A stretch of DNA of 64,000 nt from assembly GCA_018268395.1 (NCBI GenBank), contig JAFDWQ010000009.1, forward strand, positions 248,001 through 312,000. The letters run 5' to 3'. The notes under the pieces were generated by a model. It did no database searches. It saw only the letters and a program-made list of their open reading frames with translations, and was not told the DNA's origin. Source of the DNA: Armatimonadota bacterium (GTDB taxonomy: Bacteria > Armatimonadota > Fimbriimonadia > Fimbriimonadales > Fimbriimonadaceae). A program made the translations under genes and the position numbers. The stretch's first letter is position 1. Each line of letters begins with the position of its first letter. Of this stretch, positions 25,797 to 33,948 are shown one piece after another.

Positions 25797-28205
25797 ATGA
25801 TCCATTCCCACTCTTTCGAGGTTGGTGGCAAGACCATCAGCGTCGAGACCGGTCGCGTGGCGAAACAATCGGGCGGAGCGGTCCTTCTCGGCATGGGCCA
25901 GACCGTCGTCCTCGGTACGGCTACGATGAGCAAGGAAGCTCGAGAAGGCATCGACTTTCTCCCCCTCGTCTGCGACTTTGAAGAACGCAAATATGCGATC
26001 GGCAAAATTCCTGGCGGGTTCATCAAGCGCGGCGGTAGGCCGAGCGACAAGGCCGTCCTTGTCAGCCGCTTGATCGACCGCCCCATCCGCCCCCTTTTCC
26101 CGAAGGGCATGCGCAACGACGTCCAGGTCATCACGATGGCCTTCAGCGTCGACAAGACCGTCCCGCCGGACGTGATGGCCGTCAATGCGGCCGGAGCCGC
26201 GCTCGCCGTCAGTGACATCCCGTTCAACGGCCCCATCGCCTGCGTCCGGGTCGGACGCATCGACGGCAAGTTCGTGCTGTTCCCCAGCAACGAGGAACTG
26301 AAACAGTCCGATCTGGACCTCATCGTCGCCGGACACAAGGGCGCGATCAGCATGGTCGAAGCCGGCGCGGACGAAGTTTCCGAAAAGGTCATGGCCGAAG
26401 CCTTGAAGGTCGGCCACAAGGCGATCCAGAAGATCTGTGAGGAGTTCGAGAAGTTCGCCAAGACGGCGGGCAAGGCCAAGCGCGTCCCGATCGTCGTCAA
26501 GGCGGACGAAAAGCTCTCCGAAGAGATCAAGAAAAAGGAAGCGAAGTTCATCGCGGCCAACATGTTCGACCCCGACAAAGCCAAGCGCGAGTCGGCGATG
26601 GACGACTTGGCCAAAGAACTCATCGCCAAGTACAAGGAAAAGTTCCCCGACGAGGCCGCCCAGATACCGGGCGCCGTCGACAAAGCGATCAAGGAAATCC
26701 TCCGCAAGTCGATCATCGACGACGGGAAGCGGCCTGACGGCCGCGGCGTCCGCGACATCCGCCCGCTCGAGGCGGTGGCCGGCCTGCTGCCCCGTGTCCA
26801 CGGGTCGGGCCTCTTCACCCGCGGTCAGACGCAGGTCATGACAGTCCTGACCTTGGGCATGCCGAAAGACGCCCAGATGATGGACACGCTCGACGAGGAA
26901 GAGGGCGACAAGCGCTACATGCACTTCTACAACTTCCCGCCCTATTCGGTCGGCGAAGTCCGGATGCTCCGGGGCGCGGGCCGCCGAGAAGTCGGCCACG
27001 GTGCCCTTGCCGAACGGTCGCTCCGGTCGGTGATCCCGCTCGACGACCCGAACTTCCCGTACACGATGCACCTCATCAGCGAGGTCCTCGAATCGAACGG
27101 CTCGACGTCGATGGCGTCGGTCTGCGGCTCGACCCTCGCCCTCATGGACGCCGGCGTCCCGATCAAGGCTCCTGTGGCCGGCATCGCGATGGGCCTCATG
27201 AGCGACGGCAAGAAGTTCGTCGTCCTGACCGACATCCAAGGCGTCGAGGACTTCTCCGGCGATATGGACTTCAAGGTCGCTGGGACCCGCAAGGGCATCA
27301 CCGCGCTGCAGCTCGATACGAAGCTGGAAGGCATCCCCGACAAGGTCTTGGCGGAAGCGCTCGACCAGGCGCTCGACGCCCGGCTCGAAATCCTCGACGT
27401 CATCGACGCCGAGATCCCCGAACCGAGGAAAGGCCTTAACCCGAACGCCCCTCGCGTCGAGACCATCCAGATCGAGCCGTCGAAGATCGGCGCCCTCATC
27501 GGACCGGGCGGCGCGAACATCCGCAAGATCACCGAAGCGACCGGCGTCGAGATCGACGTCCAGCAAGACGGTCGCGTGTTGATCGCCTCGACGGGCGGCG
27601 ACGCGGCCGAGCAGGCCATCGCCATGGTCAAGGCGAGCACGATGTCGCTCGAAGTCGGCACAGAGTTCACGGGCAAGGTGACGAGACTCATGGGCCGCGG
27701 CGCCATGGTCGAGATGCCCGGCGGCAAGGACGGCATGGTCCCGCTTGACAAGCTCACGAAGGCAAGGATCGGCCGACCGGACGACGTCGTCAGCGTGGGC
27801 GACGTGATCAACGTCAAGGTCTTCGAGGTGGACGGCCAAGGCCGCGTCAACCTCACCGCCCTCGACTTGAACCCGGACAACGCCCGTCTCAACGATCCGA
27901 ACCCGCCGGCCTCGCCGAGACCGGCCTTCGGCGACCGCGACCGCGGAGGACGCGACCGGGGCGGAAGGGGCGGACGTGACGACCGCGGGGGACGCGACCG
28001 CGGCGGCCGTGACCGGGGCGGCTTCCGAGACCGCGACCGGGGCGAGACCCGGGCCGCCGTCGAGACGGTCGAAGAAGAGGCTCCGCGACGTCGCAGCCGG
28101 TCCGAAGAAAGCGGTCCGTCCGAAAGCGTTCCGGAAGTTCCCGAAGAATTCCCGACGAAGAAACGGGACGAAGACGTCAACGCACGGTTCCGGCCGCGCC
28201 GCTAA
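25797..28205 (+). CDS. pnp: Polyribonucleotide nucleotidyltransferase (PNPase) with Arg/Gly-rich tail
   Basis: An 802-residue phosphorolytic 3'-5' exoribonuclease. It has two RNase PH domains (FEERKYAIGKIPGGFIKR in the first, TRGQTQVMTVLTLG in the second), a KH domain (KIGALIGPGGANIRKI) and an S1 domain (GTEFTGKVTRLMGRGAMVEM). Beyond the usual end at about residue 700 lies a tail of about 95 residues. It begins with repeated DRGGRDRGG units and continues into a Glu/Arg/Ser-rich segment. I start at ATG 25797; GTG at 25788 is also in frame. A strong terminator follows at 28223. Confidence 0.95.
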   Translation: MIHSHSFEVGGKTISVETGRVAKQSGGAVLLGMGQTVVLGTATMSKEAREGIDFLPLVCDFEERKYAIGKIPGGFIKRGGRPSDKAVLVSRLIDRPIRPLFPKGMRNDVQVITMAFSVDKTVPPDVMAVNAAGAALAVSDIPFNGPIACVRVGRIDGKFVLFPSNEELKQSDLDLIVAGHKGAISMVEAGADEVSEKVMAEALKVGHKAIQKICEEFEKFAKTAGKAKRVPIVVKADEKLSEEIKKKEAKFIAANMFDPDKAKRESAMDDLAKELIAKYKEKFPDEAAQIPGAVDKAIKEILRKSIIDDGKRPDGRGVRDIRPLEAVAGLLPRVHGSGLFTRGQTQVMTVLTLGMPKDAQMMDTLDEEEGDKRYMHFYNFPPYSVGEVRMLRGAGRREVGHGALAERSLRSVIPLDDPNFPYTMHLISEVLESNGSTSMASVCGSTLALMDAGVPIKAPVAGIAMGLMSDGKKFVVLTDIQGVEDFSGDMDFKVAGTRKGITALQLDTKLEGIPDKVLAEALDQALDARLEILDVIDAEIPEPRKGLNPNAPRVETIQIEPSKIGALIGPGGANIRKITEATGVEIDVQQDGRVLIASTGGDAAEQAIAMVKASTMSLEVGTEFTGKVTRLMGRGAMVEMPGGKDGMVPLDKLTKARIGRPDDVVSVGDVINVKVFEVDGQGRVNLTALDLNPDNARLNDPNPPASPRPAFGDRDRGGRDRGGRGGRDDRGGRDRGGRDRGGFRDRDRGETRAAVETVEEEAPRRRSRSEESGPSESVPEVPEEFPTKKRDEDVNARFRPRR

Positions 28206-28222
28206 GACGCCACCGACAGTGG

Positions 28223-28255
28223 ACAGGGCGCGACCGCAAGGTTGCGCCCTGTTTT
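28223..28255 (+). terminator. Rho-independent terminator of pnp
   Basis: A 13-base stem, ACAGGGCGCGACC pairing with GGTTGCGCCCTGT (one G-U), closes a GCAA tetraloop and is followed by TTTT. Confidence 0.85.
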
Positions 28256-28281
28256 GCGCCTATTGGGTAAGAACGAACCAG

Positions 28282-28737
28282 ATGCAGCATTACGTGCACG
28301 GCTCCGACGGCGAGAAGTACGGTCCCGCCGACCTGGCCGTCCTTCGACAATGGAAGGCCGAAGGGCGGCTCCTGCCCGACACGTTGCTCGAACCTGAAGT
28401 CGGGGGCGCCCCGTTTCCGGCCAAGTCGTTGCCGGAACTCTATCCGGAAGAACAGCAGCGCCAATCCTACGGACAAGCGGACTGGTCGTACGTGCCCTAC
28501 CCGCATCCGTCGAAGCCTGTCGACTTGGGGAAGAGCCAGGCGATCGCAGCCTGGATCCTGGGCGCGGTCTCGATCTGCGTCTGCCCCGTCGGACTTGGCG
28601 CTGTCGCGATCTACATGGCGACCCAAGCGAAGTCCAAAGGACACCCGCAAGGCAACGTCTTGATCGGCTACACCATCGCGTGCCTCGCCGTCGGGATCGG
28701 GCTCGCGATCGCGGCCTACGCCATGTTCAAGTTCTAG
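28282..28737 (+). CDS. GYF_2 (DUF4339) domain membrane protein
   Basis: A 151-residue protein. The first 55 residues form a GYF_2-like domain (YVHGSDGEKYGPADLAVLRQW...GRLLPDTLLE). A Pro/Tyr/Gln-rich linker is followed by two membrane helices (about 85-110 and 124-148) joined by a short KSKGHPQGN loop, as in DUF4190-type proteins. GYF_2 domains bind proline-rich peptides, so it may be an adaptor at the membrane. Its end is two bases from the convergent gene at 28740. Partner unknown. Confidence 0.75.
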   Translation: MQHYVHGSDGEKYGPADLAVLRQWKAEGRLLPDTLLEPEVGGAPFPAKSLPELYPEEQQRQSYGQADWSYVPYPHPSKPVDLGKSQAIAAWILGAVSICVCPVGLGAVAIYMATQAKSKGHPQGNVLIGYTIACLAVGIGLAIAAYAMFKF

Positions 28738-28739
28738 GC

Positions 28740-29579
28740 TTACCAGGGCATCAAGTCGAGCGTTTTGTGGTCGGCGACGATCCGGACGCTTCCGTTAAAG
28801 ACCTTTTTGACCTTGACGCCGTCCGCGAGCTCGTCGCCGGCTTGCGCATATTTGACGCGGTTCTCATTGACGAACACTCCGGTCGACTGTCCGTCGACCT
28901 GGGCCGTCCCCCGGAACGTCCAGCCTTTGAGGGCCGAGGAAAACGTCGGTTTCTCCTCGGGCTTCGGCTGAGTCGTCGCGGCCGTACTTTGAGGGGAGGC
29001 TCCAACGGCCGAGAAGACGGCTTTGTCGAAACCGTGGATCATGCTTCCGGACTGAGGCTCGCGGATCTTGCCCGCGTAGGTTCCCGAAACCTGGACCTGA
29101 GCCTTCTCGGGAAACGCCGGAAGTTGCGCGTCGAGCGGACGGAATCCGAGCAACTGGAACTTGTTCGGGCCATCGATCCGGACGAGCACCACGACGCGGT
29201 GTTTCTCGACGATGCCGTCGAACACGACCGTGCCGTCCGTCGCGTACGTCCGACCTTTGACGGCCGATTTCTCGTCGAACAACGCGACTTCGGCAGGACC
29301 TGCCTGGCCTTGGGCCGCCCTGCGCCCCTTCGATGGCGAAGAGACGGGCTCTTCTGGCTGATAGGAGCCGCCACGGGCCTCTGAAGCCTGGCGCGCGAGC
29401 GCCCTCGCCTTTCCGGGAGCATGGATGTTGGTGTTGTTCAACGAATGCATCGATCCACTGATCGACGTCGCCGTCGCGGATTCGGCCAATTGTCCGGCCT
29501 GCGAAATCCGGGGCAAGACCACTCCGGCTTCGATGATCCCTAAGACGGCAAAGGCCGCGAAGACGCCACGCACGCTCAT
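28740..29579 (-). CDS. Membrane-anchored secreted protein, GspC-like C-terminus possible
   Basis: A 279-residue protein with an N-terminal hydrophobic segment (about residues 5-22) and then a low-complexity Ser/Ala/Gln linker. It has two beta-rich segments, VVFDGIVEKHRVVVLVRIDG and a C-terminal GVFVNENRVKYAQAGDELADG followed by VKVKKVFNGSVRIVADHKTL. The last segment has the shape of a type II secretion GspC or pilus PilP domain (an ornate of small beta strands ending in a hydrophobic residue). This is a pattern impression only. An ATG at 29597 would add six residues. Function unknown. Confidence 0.6.
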   Translation of the reverse strand: MSVRGVFAAFAVLGIIEAGVVLPRISQAGQLAESATATSISGSMHSLNNTNIHAPGKARALARQASEARGGSYQPEEPVSSPSKGRRAAQGQAGPAEVALFDEKSAVKGRTYATDGTVVFDGIVEKHRVVVLVRIDGPNKFQLLGFRPLDAQLPAFPEKAQVQVSGTYAGKIREPQSGSMIHGFDKAVFSAVGASPQSTAATTQPKPEEKPTFSSALKGWTFRGTAQVDGQSTGVFVNENRVKYAQAGDELADGVKVKKVFNGSVRIVADHKTLDLMPW

Positions 29580-29669
29580 AGTGCTTGCGTTCCACATCGC
29601 CAGGCAAGGGGAGCCGGCAGATGTGCCGGCCTCGACGACCGCTTAGCCGCGTCGAGCGCGCTTACGGGC

Positions 29670-29682
29670 GATAATGAAGGGC
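29670..29682 (+). promoter_or_regulatory. -10 box directly before SGNH hydrolase start
   Basis: GATAAT at 29670-29675 ends seven bases before ATG 29683. This favours the second methionine over an ATG at 29674 that lies inside the box. Confidence 0.45.
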
Positions 29683-30519
29683 ATGACGCTCCGCTTTCGG
29701 TCGTTCGTGCTGTTCGCGGTCCTGGCCGGTACGGTCCCGGCCTTCGCGCAGACGAAGACGTACATCGCGCTTGGCGACTCGGTGGGTTGGGGCTATCAAC
29801 CGGACGATACGAGCCGTGGCCCCGGAGACAAAGGCTATGTCCGCCCTGTCGCAGACTGGATCGGTACTCAGCAGGGCGGCGTCAGGCCCGTCGTCATCAA
29901 CCTTTCCGTCCCGGGCGAAGACTCCGACAGCTTCTTCGACACGAGCGAGATCGGCGCGCTTTTAAACTCGAACTACCCGGTCTTGTTCCGGAAGAGCCAG
30001 GCCGACCTCTTCAAGTCGAAGGTCGCCAGCGAACTGGGCAAGGGTCACGTGATCACTCACGTGACGTACGCCATGGGGGCGAACGACCTTCTCGAACTTC
30101 TGAGTTCACAGTTCTTGGCCCTGCCGTTCGAGCAACAACAGGCCCTAGCGGACCAAGCCCTTGCAACGGTCCGGTCGAACGTCGGTTCCCAGTTCGCGCT
30201 GATCCGCCAGCAGTGCCCGACGGCCAAGATCGTCGTACCCGGCTATTACAACCCCTATGGAGCGTTCCCGGGATCTCCCGAAGACCGGATCGGCCGTTAC
30301 GCGATCCCAAAGCTCAACGTGATCCTCCAGTCGCTCGCCAAGCGGGCGAACGCCCGGTTCGCGACCGACTATCCGCTGTTCGTGGGCCAGGAACTGGCCC
30401 TCACATGGATCGGTGAGGACGACGTCCATCCCCGCGATGCGGGTTACGGCCTCATCGCGACGCAAGTGATCGCCCGGTTCGCCGTTCCGCTGGATCACGT
30501 CGGCCCCGTCGGACGTTAA
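29683..30519 (+). CDS. Secreted SGNH/GDSL-family hydrolase
   Basis: A 278-residue esterase or lipase-like protein. The signal peptide (FVLFAVLAGTVPAFAQ) is followed by block I ALGDSVGWG with the nucleophile Ser, block II Gly in NLSVPGEDSD, block III GANDLL with the oxyanion Asn, and block V DDVHPRDAGY with the catalytic Asp and His. The full catalytic set is therefore present. The substrate is unknown; relatives act on acyl esters of lipids or polysaccharides. Its end is six bases from the convergent acs gene. Confidence 0.88.
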   Translation: MTLRFRSFVLFAVLAGTVPAFAQTKTYIALGDSVGWGYQPDDTSRGPGDKGYVRPVADWIGTQQGGVRPVVINLSVPGEDSDSFFDTSEIGALLNSNYPVLFRKSQADLFKSKVASELGKGHVITHVTYAMGANDLLELLSSQFLALPFEQQQALADQALATVRSNVGSQFALIRQQCPTAKIVVPGYYNPYGAFPGSPEDRIGRYAIPKLNVILQSLAKRANARFATDYPLFVGQELALTWIGEDDVHPRDAGYGLIATQVIARFAVPLDHVGPVGR

Positions 30520-30525
30520 AGCTCT

Positions 30526-32631
30526 CTAACCTTCGGTCCCTTCGTACTTGTCCTTGAGGGCTGCGACGACGGCCGGGTCGGCCAGCGTGGTCGTATCGCC
30601 CAAAGCTCTGCCCTCGGCGACGTCCCTTAGGAGGCGGCGCATGATCTTGCCCGAACGGGTCTTCGGCAGTTCGGCGCAAAAGTAAACGTCGTCGGGCCGC
30701 GCGATCGCACCGATCTTGTGGGCGACATGGGTCTTCAGTTGCTGGGCGAGGGCCAGCGGGTCGTCGTCGTGCGGGTCGAGGTGTCCGACCCCGCGCTCGA
30801 ACTCCGTACGGACGTCTTCGCCGGGCACACGGTCGACGTGCTGCCGCAGGATCACGAAGGCCGCGATACCCTGACCCTTGATGTCATGGGCTTTGCCGAT
30901 CACGGCCGCCTCGGCGACCGCCGGGTGGTCGACGAGCGCGCTCTCGACCTCCATCGTCGAGATGTTGTGACCGCTGACGAGCATGACGTCATCGATCCGG
31001 CCCAGCAGCCAGAAGTAGCCGTCTTCATCGACCTTTGTGCCGTCGCCGGGGAAGTAGGCGCCTTCGAACCGGCTCCAATACGTCCGTTGGAACCGGTCCG
31101 GGTCGCCCCAAATGCCTCGGAGCATCGAAGGCCAGGGCCCCTCGATCGTGAGAATGCCACCGACTTCGGACCCGGTCGAAGGGGCTTGGCCATCATGAGA
31201 ACGAGCGTAGTAACCCAGTGCGCCCTGCACAGGCGTGATCTCGCTGCCTGACTCGCTGTAAACCGCCGCTTTGATGCCGGGAAACGGCTGCGTGGCCGAT
31301 CCTGGCTTGGTGGCCGTGATACCCGGAAGGGGCGTGATCATGATCGCTCCGGTCTCGGTCTGCCACCACGTGTCGACGACGGGGCAGGCGTCCTTCCCGA
31401 TCGTCCGTCGGTACCAGATCCAGGCTTCCGGATTGATCGGCTCACCGACCGAACCGAGCAAGCGAAGGGACGAAAGGTCGCACCGTTCCGGAAAGTGGTC
31501 GCCCCACTTCATGAAAGTCCGGATCGCGGTGGGGGCCGTATACAGGACCGTCACCTTGTGCCTTTCCACGACCCGCCAGAACCGGTCTTTGTCGGGCGTG
31601 TCCGGCGTCCCCTCGTAAACGACCATCGTCGCCGCGTTGGCCATCGGCCCGTACACGATGTAGCTGTGACCCGTCACCCAGCCGCAATCGGCCGTACACC
31701 AGTAAACGTCGTCCGGCTTGAGGTCGAACACCCACTTCGTGGTCGCGTAGGTTTGGACCAAGTATCCGCCCGTCGTGTGCATGATGCCTTTCGGCTTACC
31801 GGTCGACCCGCTCGTATAAAGGATGTACAGGAGGTCCTCGCTGTCCATCGGTTCGCACGGACACTCCGTGCACTGGTCGAGGACCGCGTCACGCCAATGG
31901 ACGTCGCGGCCCGGCACCCATGAGCCCAGGTCGAACTTGTCGAGTTGGGACGCTGAAGACTCGATCCGGTCGAGGACCAGGACGCTCTCGACGGTCGGGC
32001 ACCCTAAGTCCAGAGCGTCGTTCGTGATCCGTTTCAGCGGGACCACGCCCCCTCGGCGCCAGCCCCCGTCCGCCGTCACGACGACCTTGGCCCCTGCGTC
32101 GTTGATCCGCTCGTGGAGCGATTCGGCCGAGAAGCCGCCGAAGACCACGGAATGAGCCGCGCCGATCCGGGCGCAGGCCAGCATGACCATCGGAAGCTCG
32201 GGCACCATCGGCATGTAGACGCACACCCGGTCGCCCTTCTTGACCCCGAGACCTTTCAAGGCGTTCGCGATCCGGCAGACCTCGTCTTTGACCTGGGAGT
32301 ACGTGAACGTCCGGACGTCACCGGGTTCGCCTTCCCCTATGAAGGCCGTCTTGTCGCCACGCCCTGCCTCGACGTGCCGGTCGACGCAGTTGAAGCAAGC
32401 GTTCAGCTTTCCGCCGACGAACCATTGGGCGTACGGCCGCTCCCAGACCAACGGGACCGACCAAGGCTCGGACCAGGCCAGTTCCTTCGCCCATGCTTCC
32501 CAAAACGCGACCGGATCGGCGAGCGCATCGGCGTACACGGCGGGGTCGTTCACGTTCGCCTGGGCCACGAACGCGGGATCCGGCGGGTACTTGCGTCCTT
32601 CGACCAGCAGGGTGTCGAGCGTATCCGACAT
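30526..32631 (-). CDS. acs: Acetyl-CoA synthetase
   Basis: A 701-residue AMP-forming acyl-CoA synthetase of the Acs type, converting acetate, ATP and CoA to acetyl-CoA in the cytoplasm. Visible motifs are VFGGFSAES, the P-loop YTSGSTGKPKG, WWQTETGAIMITPLPG for the acetate pocket (Trp as expected for short acyl chains), and the C-terminal KTRSGKIMRR. In that last motif the second Lys is the residue commonly controlled by acetylation. Length is slightly above the usual 650, mainly from insertions such as RSHDGQAPSTGSEVG and a loop near HVDRVPGEDVRTEFERG. A -10 box TAGAAT (32641-32646) ends nine bases before the start. Confidence 0.93.
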   Translation of the reverse strand: MSDTLDTLLVEGRKYPPDPAFVAQANVNDPAVYADALADPVAFWEAWAKELAWSEPWSVPLVWERPYAQWFVGGKLNACFNCVDRHVEAGRGDKTAFIGEGEPGDVRTFTYSQVKDEVCRIANALKGLGVKKGDRVCVYMPMVPELPMVMLACARIGAAHSVVFGGFSAESLHERINDAGAKVVVTADGGWRRGGVVPLKRITNDALDLGCPTVESVLVLDRIESSASQLDKFDLGSWVPGRDVHWRDAVLDQCTECPCEPMDSEDLLYILYTSGSTGKPKGIMHTTGGYLVQTYATTKWVFDLKPDDVYWCTADCGWVTGHSYIVYGPMANAATMVVYEGTPDTPDKDRFWRVVERHKVTVLYTAPTAIRTFMKWGDHFPERCDLSSLRLLGSVGEPINPEAWIWYRRTIGKDACPVVDTWWQTETGAIMITPLPGITATKPGSATQPFPGIKAAVYSESGSEITPVQGALGYYARSHDGQAPSTGSEVGGILTIEGPWPSMLRGIWGDPDRFQRTYWSRFEGAYFPGDGTKVDEDGYFWLLGRIDDVMLVSGHNISTMEVESALVDHPAVAEAAVIGKAHDIKGQGIAAFVILRQHVDRVPGEDVRTEFERGVGHLDPHDDDPLALAQQLKTHVAHKIGAIARPDDVYFCAELPKTRSGKIMRRLLRDVAEGRALGDTTTLADPAVVAALKDKYEGTEG

Positions 32632-32739
32632 GTCGAACCGATTCTATCCGCGTGCACGCGACGACCGCCGACCAAAAGCCGGCAATTCGCCATAGACCGC
32701 TTGCGCCCAAGTACGGAACGAGCAGACAGGAAGTGGGTG

Positions 32740-33417
32740 ATGGCATTGGTAGTCAGTCCGTGCGTCGGTCTCGTCACTCCGGACCCCGGAGCGGCGGCGG
32801 GCTTCCTGTGCGACGTCCTCGACATGGAGATCGTCGGAACGGACGCCGGGATCGAACTCTGGGGCGGGCCGTTACGGTTCTTCATCGATCCGGGACAGCC
32901 TAGACCTCTTGTCTTCGAACTCGCCACGGACGACCATGCCCAAGCACGGCAGCTCGTCCGGTCGTTCGGCTTTGAAGAACTCGTCTGGCGCGGTCCCGGT
33001 CAATCGTGCCTGGCCCGCGACCCGTTCGGCCTCGTCTTCAACATCCATCAAGACAGTTCCGGGCTGGGAAGCTTCGACCTGGAAGGGTTCGAACCCGCCC
33101 TCATCAAGCCGTGCATCGGCGCCGGACTCCCGGATCCGCACGAAGCAGCGTCGTTCTATTCAGAGGTGCTCGACAGCCCGTTCAGCCGTCTTCCGGACGG
33201 TTCCTACGTCGTCGGGAGCGGGCCCGTCCGACTCCGGTTCCGGTTCGGCGTCGGCACCGCTCCGATGGTCTGGCTCAGAGCCGACGCGCCGGTCAAGAAA
33301 CTCCTGACGAACGGATGCCGCAAGTCGGACGGGAACGCCGTGGTCGACCCGTACGGCGTCCACTGGTGCGTCGAAGCCGCTCCGGAAGCACGGACGGCTG
33401 TGGTCTGTCCTCTATAA
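32740..33417 (+). CDS. Two-domain VOC (glyoxalase/bleomycin-resistance fold) protein
   Basis: A 225-residue protein made of two VOC modules of about 110 residues: GLVTPDPGAAAGFLCDVLDM in the first and PHEAASFYSEVLDSPFSRLPDG in the second. Each ends in a DPFG or DPYG turn (ARDPFGLVFNI, VVDPYGVHWCV). Metal ligands of enzymatic VOC proteins are only partly present, so it may bind rather than convert a ligand. ATG 32740 has AGGAAGTGGG upstream. It is divergent from acs; the TATAAT of the next gene lies within its final codons. Confidence 0.75.
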   Translation: MALVVSPCVGLVTPDPGAAAGFLCDVLDMEIVGTDAGIELWGGPLRFFIDPGQPRPLVFELATDDHAQARQLVRSFGFEELVWRGPGQSCLARDPFGLVFNIHQDSSGLGSFDLEGFEPALIKPCIGAGLPDPHEAASFYSEVLDSPFSRLPDGSYVVGSGPVRLRFRFGVGTAPMVWLRADAPVKKLLTNGCRKSDGNAVVDPYGVHWCVEAAPEARTAVVCPL

Positions 33418-33427
33418 TCAGGCCGGA
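33413..33427 (+). promoter_or_regulatory. Perfect TATAAT nine bases before the gene at 33428
   Basis: TATAAT at 33413-33418 lies over the stop of the VOC gene and nine bases before ATG 33428, so transcription would begin two or three bases before the start codon. Confidence 0.45.
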
Positions 33428-33928
33428 ATGGTCCTGAACGTCGCCTTCGAGCATGTCGCGGAGGAAGCGAAGCGCCACGGAGTGAAACCTTGGGCATACG
33501 TCTCACCCGTGTCCAACGGTTCGATCGTGACGATCGCCGACCCCTCTCACCGGCTCTTGATCCAATCGTTCACGAACCTGACCGGGGAACGCCTGACGTC
33601 GGCCCTCGTGGGCCAGGGACTGCTCGTCGCCCACGGACGGTGGCTCCCAGACCCCCTCGCGGGCGAGATCCAGATCCAGGAGATGCTTTGGACGGCTTCG
33701 GTCGCCTACAAGAGCGCTTCGGACAAGCCAGGTTTGTGGGTCCACGGGTACCGGGGCGCGCCTTCTGTCGGAGACGTCGTCCGTGACTTTTACGAGGAGA
33801 TGTCCCGCGAGTCCGGCCTCGTCGGAGTGTCGCTCGAAGATTTCGTTTCGGCCGTCGATCCCAACGTCGTGATCACGGGGCCTGACGAACTGGCCGCCAT
33901 GGCCGCAGCCTCGAACGGCTGCCCGTGA
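33428..33928 (+). CDS. Soluble protein of unknown function
   Basis: A 166-residue protein without a signal peptide or membrane span. The first half has beta character (GSIVTIADPSHRLLIQSF), the second is more helical with an acidic C-terminus. I recognise no domain. It has its own consensus -10 box directly upstream and is followed by a DUF885 gene that also has its own box, so it is probably monocistronic. Function unknown. Confidence 0.6.
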   Translation: MVLNVAFEHVAEEAKRHGVKPWAYVSPVSNGSIVTIADPSHRLLIQSFTNLTGERLTSALVGQGLLVAHGRWLPDPLAGEIQIQEMLWTASVAYKSASDKPGLWVHGYRGAPSVGDVVRDFYEEMSRESGLVGVSLEDFVSAVDPNVVITGPDELAAMAAASNGCP

Positions 33929-33936
33929 TCCACGGG

Positions 33937-33948
33937 TAGATTCCTCTG
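33937..33948 (+). promoter_or_regulatory. -10 box directly before DUF885 gene
   Basis: TAGATT at 33937-33942 ends six bases before ATG 33949, implying a leaderless transcript. Confidence 0.45.

Noticed and set aside
25497-27839. 780-codon open frame on the minus strand across pnp
   Set aside because: It runs opposite a clear PNPase and its residues are dominated by Ala, Asp, Arg, Leu and Val, as expected from the reverse reading of a high-GC gene. No domain is visible.
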